In this document: positions 60,837 to 64,000 of the stretch, one piece after another | Position numbering within the stretch: the stretch's first letter is position 1 | Layout: the number at the start of each line of letters is the position of its first letter | Assembly: GCA_902363665.1 (NCBI GenBank) | Contig: CABJAW010000010.1 | Coordinates: forward strand, 1 to 64,000 | Length of the DNA: 64,000 nt | Source of the DNA: Lachnospiraceae bacterium | GTDB lineage: Bacteria > Bacillota > Clostridia > Lachnospirales > Lachnospiraceae | Reading direction: 5' to 3' | The notes under the pieces: model-generated | What the model saw: only the letters and a program-made list of their open reading frames with translations | Told to the model about the DNA's origin: nothing | Database searches by the model: none | Translations under genes and position numbers: made by a program

Positions 60837-62168
60837 TTATGGCTCCAGTCTGGAAAGATCCCGCGGGAACAATGTCGTCTCGCGGACGTTTTCCTCTCCG
60901 CAGAGCTTCATCGTCAACCGTTCCAGACCGATGCCAAGTCCTCCGTGAGGCGGAAGTCCGTATTTGAAGGTGTCAAGATACTGTTCCATGCCTTCCTCTG
61001 TCATGCCGCGGGCTGCGATCTTTTCACGGAGTTTTTCATAATCATGGATTCTCTGTCCGCCCGTCGTGATCTCCAGTCCGTGGAACAGAAGGTCAAAGCT
61101 TAAGGTAAAAGTCGGATCTGCCGGATCATCCATCGCATAGAACGGACGCTTCTTGGACGGGTAATGAGTGACAAACACAAAGTCCGCGCCGTACTCTTCT
61201 TTGAAATACTGACCGATCAGCGTTTCCTCCTCCGGCTCCAGATCATACGGGTTGCGGATACGGCGGTTGTATTTTTCAGATACCAGTTCTTTTGCCTTAT
61301 CGAAACGCACCATCGGAATCTCATCTGTCTTCGGCAATGTCACGCCAAGGATCTTCAGTTCATCCGCATATTCTTTTTCCAGCAGCTTCATTGTGTATTG
61401 CAAAAAGCCGGTCTCCATTTTCATGATATCTTCAAATCCGTCGATATATCCCATCTCAAAATCAAGGCTTGTATATTCGTTTAAGTGACGCTTTGTGTTG
61501 TGCTTTTCTGCACGGAACACCGGTGCAGTCTCAAACACACGATCAAACACGCCTACCATCATCTGCTTGTAAAACTGCGGGCTCTGCGCCAGCACTGCCG
61601 GACGATGGAAGTATTCAAGCTTGAAGACGTTTGATCCTCCCTCTGCTCCCTTGCTTCCGATCTTTGGGGTATGAATCTCGGTGAACTGCTGGCTGTAGAG
61701 GAAATCGCGGAAACCTCTCACGATTCCTTCCTGAATCCGGAATTTTGCACGCTCACGCATGTTGCGCAGGGAAACACTGCGGTAGTTCAGCTTTGCCTCA
61801 AGAGATGTGCCAAGCTTCCACTTGCCGACCGGAAGCGGCGGTACATCATACGGTGTCGAAAGTACCTTCACTTCTTTTACCCGGATCTCGATGCCGTGCG
61901 GTGCACGCTCATCACGCTCCAGAATGCCGGTCACTTCCAGTGCTTCCTCTTCCCGTACGTTTTTTACGTCAAACGCCGTAAATCCGTCCTCAAAAATGCA
62001 CTGCAGCAGCCCGCTGCGCTTACGAAGCACGACAAATGAGAGTTCCCCCATGTCGCGGATCGTGTGTACGGCTCCGTTTACCTTTACTGTCGTCCCAATC
62101 CGGGATGCATCCTGCAGCTCGTCCAGTTCCAGTGTTTCCTTTGGTGTCAGTCCTTTTAAAAATTCCAT
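60837..62168 (-). CDS. aspS: Aspartate-tRNA(Asp/Asn) ligase, archaeal-type
   Basis: A 443-residue class IIb synthetase. An OB-fold anticodon domain (about 15-105) is followed by the catalytic core with RFRDFLYSQQFTEIHTPKIG, VFRAEKHNTKRHLNEYTSLD and GLPPHGGLGIGLERLTMKL. The short form without the bacterial GAD insertion marks the archaeal type, which is commonly non-discriminating and charges tRNA(Asn) with Asp for GatCAB to amidate. The gatCAB genes downstream and the T-box support this. AAGGAG precedes the ATG. Confidence 0.93.
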   Translation of the reverse strand: MEFLKGLTPKETLELDELQDASRIGTTVKVNGAVHTIRDMGELSFVVLRKRSGLLQCIFEDGFTAFDVKNVREEEALEVTGILERDERAPHGIEIRVKEVKVLSTPYDVPPLPVGKWKLGTSLEAKLNYRSVSLRNMRERAKFRIQEGIVRGFRDFLYSQQFTEIHTPKIGSKGAEGGSNVFKLEYFHRPAVLAQSPQFYKQMMVGVFDRVFETAPVFRAEKHNTKRHLNEYTSLDFEMGYIDGFEDIMKMETGFLQYTMKLLEKEYADELKILGVTLPKTDEIPMVRFDKAKELVSEKYNRRIRNPYDLEPEEETLIGQYFKEEYGADFVFVTHYPSKKRPFYAMDDPADPTFTLSFDLLFHGLEITTGGQRIHDYEKLREKIAARGMTEEGMEQYLDTFKYGLPPHGGLGIGLERLTMKLCGEENVRETTLFPRDLSRLEP

Positions 62169-62213
62169 AATGGTCTCCTTCCGTTTCCGGGACTTTTCCG
62201 TGCTTTATGCAAC

Positions 62214-62254
62214 AAAAAAGTCCCGGAACATCACATATAATGATATTCCGGGAC
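62214..62254 (-). terminator. T-box-controlled terminator before aspS
   Basis: GTCCCGGAATATCA pairs with TGATGTTCCGGGAC and is followed by TTTTTTG on the minus strand. Its 5' arm can be sequestered by the T-box antiterminator. Confidence 0.92.
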
Positions 62255-62492
62255 GGATAATCACAATACCCGCGGTACCACCCGCATTGCAGACATCCTC
62301 GTCTACCCCTCTTTGTGCACGTAACGTGTGCGGCGTACCATCCTACTGAATCCTGCTTTTCTGATCCGTGTTCAGATGATCGGCTCCGGAGTGTTCCCTA
62401 TTGTCTCCTTCCCTCCATCGGCACTCTCAGTCGGTGATGCCGAATTCCTGTCAAGTTTCAGAAACAGAGTCTCCTTCATTGCTTTTTACGTT
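62214..62492 (-). promoter_or_regulatory. T-box riboswitch leader of aspS(-gatCAB)
   Basis: The T-box antiterminator sequence AATGCGGGTGGTACCGCGG is present (GGTGGTACCGCG at 62271-62282, minus strand). It is preceded by a 200-base structured leader with a Stem I-like GAGAGTGCCGATGGAGGGAAGG and followed by a terminator. Such leaders sense uncharged tRNA. The specifier codon could not be assigned with certainty; AAC in GGGAACACTCC is a candidate, which would be Asn. Most of the 493-bp gap is this leader plus two promoters. Confidence 0.93.
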
Positions 62493-62498
62493 GGGGCA

Positions 62499-62527
62499 AT
62501 TCTAGCACAGTTTTTTTTGATGTGCAA
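62499..62527 (-). promoter_or_regulatory. Promoter of the T-box/aspS transcript
   Basis: TTGCAC and TAGAAT are 17 bases apart on the minus strand, just before the T-box leader. Confidence 0.75.
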
Positions 62528-62571
62528 GTTTTTTTTCAAAATCTGCGTAAAAATTTTTTCGAAATTTTTGG

Positions 62572-62599
62572 TTGTATCTTCGTCTTCATCTGCTATAAT
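62572..62599 (+). promoter_or_regulatory. asnA promoter
   Basis: TTGTAT and TATAAT are separated by 16 bases, 63 bp before the asnA ATG. It is divergent from the aspS promoter, 45 bp away. Confidence 0.72.
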
Positions 62600-62661
62600 A
62601 GAAGAGGTTTTTTGACAGGAATGGCTGCCAGGCGGCAGTCAGAAATCGGAGGAAAGAAAAA

Positions 62662-63672
62662 ATGGAACATCTGATTATTCCGGAGAATTATATGACTCCG
62701 CTCTCTCTTTATGATACGCAGATCGCAATCAAGACAGTTAAGGACTTTTTTCAGAGCGTACTCGCAAAGCAGCTCAATCTGCTCCGCGTGTCTTCACCGC
62801 TGTTTGTCGATCCTGCATCTGGTATGAATGACAACTTAAACGGCATAGAGCGCCCGGTCAAATTTGACATCAAAGAGCAGGAAGGCTCTGAGGCTGAGAT
62901 CGTTCAGTCCCTCGCAAAGTGGAAGCGTTACGCCCTCAAAGAATATGGATTTGCACACGGTGAAGGGCTTTATACAGACATGAATGCCATCCGCCGCGAT
63001 GAGGTGACGGACAATATCCACTCCATCTATGTGGATCAGTGGGACTGGGAAAAAGTGATCCAGAAAAGCGAGCGCAACATCGATACGCTTAAAAAAGTCG
63101 TTCGCTCTGTATATAAGGCACTGCGCAAGACAGAGACTTATATGTCCATTCAGTATGATTACATAGAAGAGATCCTGCCGAAGGATATTTTCTTCATCAC
63201 CACCCAGGAGCTGGAGGATCTCTACCCGGAGCTGTCTCACAAGGAGCGTGAATACCTCATCACAAAGGAAAAAGGTGCTGTCTGCCTGATGCAGATCGGT
63301 GACAAGCTCGCTTCCGGCGAACCGCACGACGGCCGTGCCCCGGACTACGATGACTGGAAACTGAATGCCGATATTCTCGTTTATTATCCGGTGCTTGATA
63401 TTGCTCTGGAGCTCTCTTCGATGGGCATCCGTGTTGATGAAAATTCTCTGATGAAGCAGCTCAAAGAGGCTGGATGTGAGGAGCGCGCCAAGCTTCCGTT
63501 CCAGAAAGCGATTCTTGAGCGTGAACTGCCGTATACGATCGGCGGTGGTATCGGACAGTCGCGTATCTGTATGTTCTATCTGCGCAAGGCGCATATCGGG
63601 GAGGTACAGTGTTCGCTGTGGCCGCAGGAGATTTTAGAGGAAGCGGCGGCGCATGGGATTCAGCTGCTGTAG
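62662..63672 (+). CDS. asnA: Aspartate-ammonia ligase (asparagine synthetase A)
   Basis: A 336-residue AsnA, which makes asparagine from aspartate, ATP and ammonia and resembles class II synthetase cores. Typical blocks are LRVSSPLFVDPASGMNDNLN, LAKWKRYALKEYGF, TDMNAIRRDEVTDNIHSIYV and the C-terminal YTIGGGIGQSRICMFYLRKA. GGAGG lies nine bases before the ATG. It is transcribed divergently from aspS, so the region offers both direct and tRNA-dependent asparagine formation. Confidence 0.96.
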   Translation: MEHLIIPENYMTPLSLYDTQIAIKTVKDFFQSVLAKQLNLLRVSSPLFVDPASGMNDNLNGIERPVKFDIKEQEGSEAEIVQSLAKWKRYALKEYGFAHGEGLYTDMNAIRRDEVTDNIHSIYVDQWDWEKVIQKSERNIDTLKKVVRSVYKALRKTETYMSIQYDYIEEILPKDIFFITTQELEDLYPELSHKEREYLITKEKGAVCLMQIGDKLASGEPHDGRAPDYDDWKLNADILVYYPVLDIALELSSMGIRVDENSLMKQLKEAGCEERAKLPFQKAILERELPYTIGGGIGQSRICMFYLRKAHIGEVQCSLWPQEILEEAAAHGIQLL

Positions 63673-63687
63673 AGTTCGCGTGTTGTA

Positions 63688-63840
63688 GACAGGACGGCCG
63701 GGGGAGGGCGGCGGTTCCGTTGTTCACCTTGTCTGGACTGACAGATGTCTGTTCTGATTCGGACTTCGTCCGCTCAGACCAGACACCTGTCGCCAGACAT
63801 GTGTACAACTGGAGCCGCCGCCCTCCCCCGGCCTGTTTTT
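63688..63840 (+). terminator. Long nested inverted repeat after asnA
   Basis: The left arm (from ACAGGACGGCCGGGGGAGG at 63689) and the right arm (ending CCCTCCCCCGGCCTG at 63834) are largely complementary over about 45 bases. A second inner helix ends in GGACTTCGTCC, and TTTTT follows. It is much longer than a normal terminator and very GC-rich. Confidence 0.75.
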
Positions 63841-64000
63841 GTTGCGGACATGCGCTCCCCTGATGGGGAACTCGTCCGCTGGATGGGGATGAGCGTTTAA
63901 CCGGTTGGGAGTGAACGGACTGGCGGCTCCCGGCGGGAGCTCGTCCGCTGGATGGATAAATTAAAAGCAGACGCGGAATGTTTTCTCTCCGGTCTGCTCT
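63841..64000. other. GC-rich non-coding end of window with short repeats
   Basis: CTCGTCCGCTGGATGG occurs twice (near 63868 and 63938), with a related TTCGTCCGCT inside the preceding hairpin. GGCGGCTCCCGGCGGGAGCTC is a small hairpin. No gene is seen. Confidence 0.5.

Noticed and set aside
63461..63863. Frames in and after the asnA 3' end
   Set aside because: They are shadows of asnA and of the GC-rich hairpin and lack start signals.

Overview
The window reads as chromosomal DNA of a spore-forming anaerobic Firmicute, most likely a Lachnospiraceae-type Clostridium. The evidence is an alpha/beta-type spore protein, SpoVAD/SpoVAE, an oxygen-independent ribonucleotide reductase, GatCAB with an archaeal-type AspRS behind a T-box, an FMN riboswitch in front of the ECF protein RibU, and strong AGGAGG-type ribosome binding sites. 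Almost every gene lies on the minus strand; only ribU and asnA are on the plus strand. No rRNA, tRNA or CRISPR array was seen.

Layout. 0.1-3.1 kb: NUDIX hydrolase, YcxB-like protein and the t6A/acetylation genes tsaE-tsaB-rimI. 3.2-4.4 kb: FMN riboswitch and ribU. 4.4-9.3 kb: a sulfur block (Rrf2 regulator, metY, LysR regulator, cysK); the Rrf2, metY and cysK promoters share a TTTCCTA-type motif. 9.6-11.9 kb: an intact IS607-type element (serine recombinase plus TnpB) inserted at the very start of a small DUF6472-type gene. 12-20.5 kb: a MurE-like ligase, a spore protein/two-component system/membrane protein cluster, a PspC mini-protein and a padR-HAAS-DUF4097 operon. 20.7 kb: a frameshifted AraC remnant. 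21-22.5 kb: a MATE exporter.

22.6-32.2 kb is a ten-gene Mrp/Mbh-type cation/proton antiporter operon in archaeal Mbh gene order (E, F, G, MbhD, MbhE-B fusion, C, then four NuoL/M/N-like subunits) with no hydrogenase or NADH module. 32.5-40 kb: a polytopic membrane protein, aspartate kinase, an HD hydrolase and a MarR-controlled alcohol/aldehyde dehydrogenase operon. 40-44.7 kb: an RluA-type pseudouridine synthase, an 88-bp tandem array, spoVAE/spoVAD, an acyltransferase and a HAD phosphatase. 44.9-56 kb: two SH3-domain lipoproteins, an amidohydrolase, a GntR-controlled ABC transporter, nrdD and a divergent deacetylase-like lipoprotein. 56-63.7 kb: gatB-gatA-gatC, a zinc-ribbon membrane protein, T-box-controlled aspS and divergent asnA, which together give two routes to asparagine or Asn-tRNA.

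The most unusual overall pattern is a set of unrelated palindromic intergenic elements (about 70-165 bp) that sit directly against, or inside, the 3' ends of genes and in several cases supply the stop codon. The most interesting protein system is the four-paralogue Mbh-like antiporter without a redox module.
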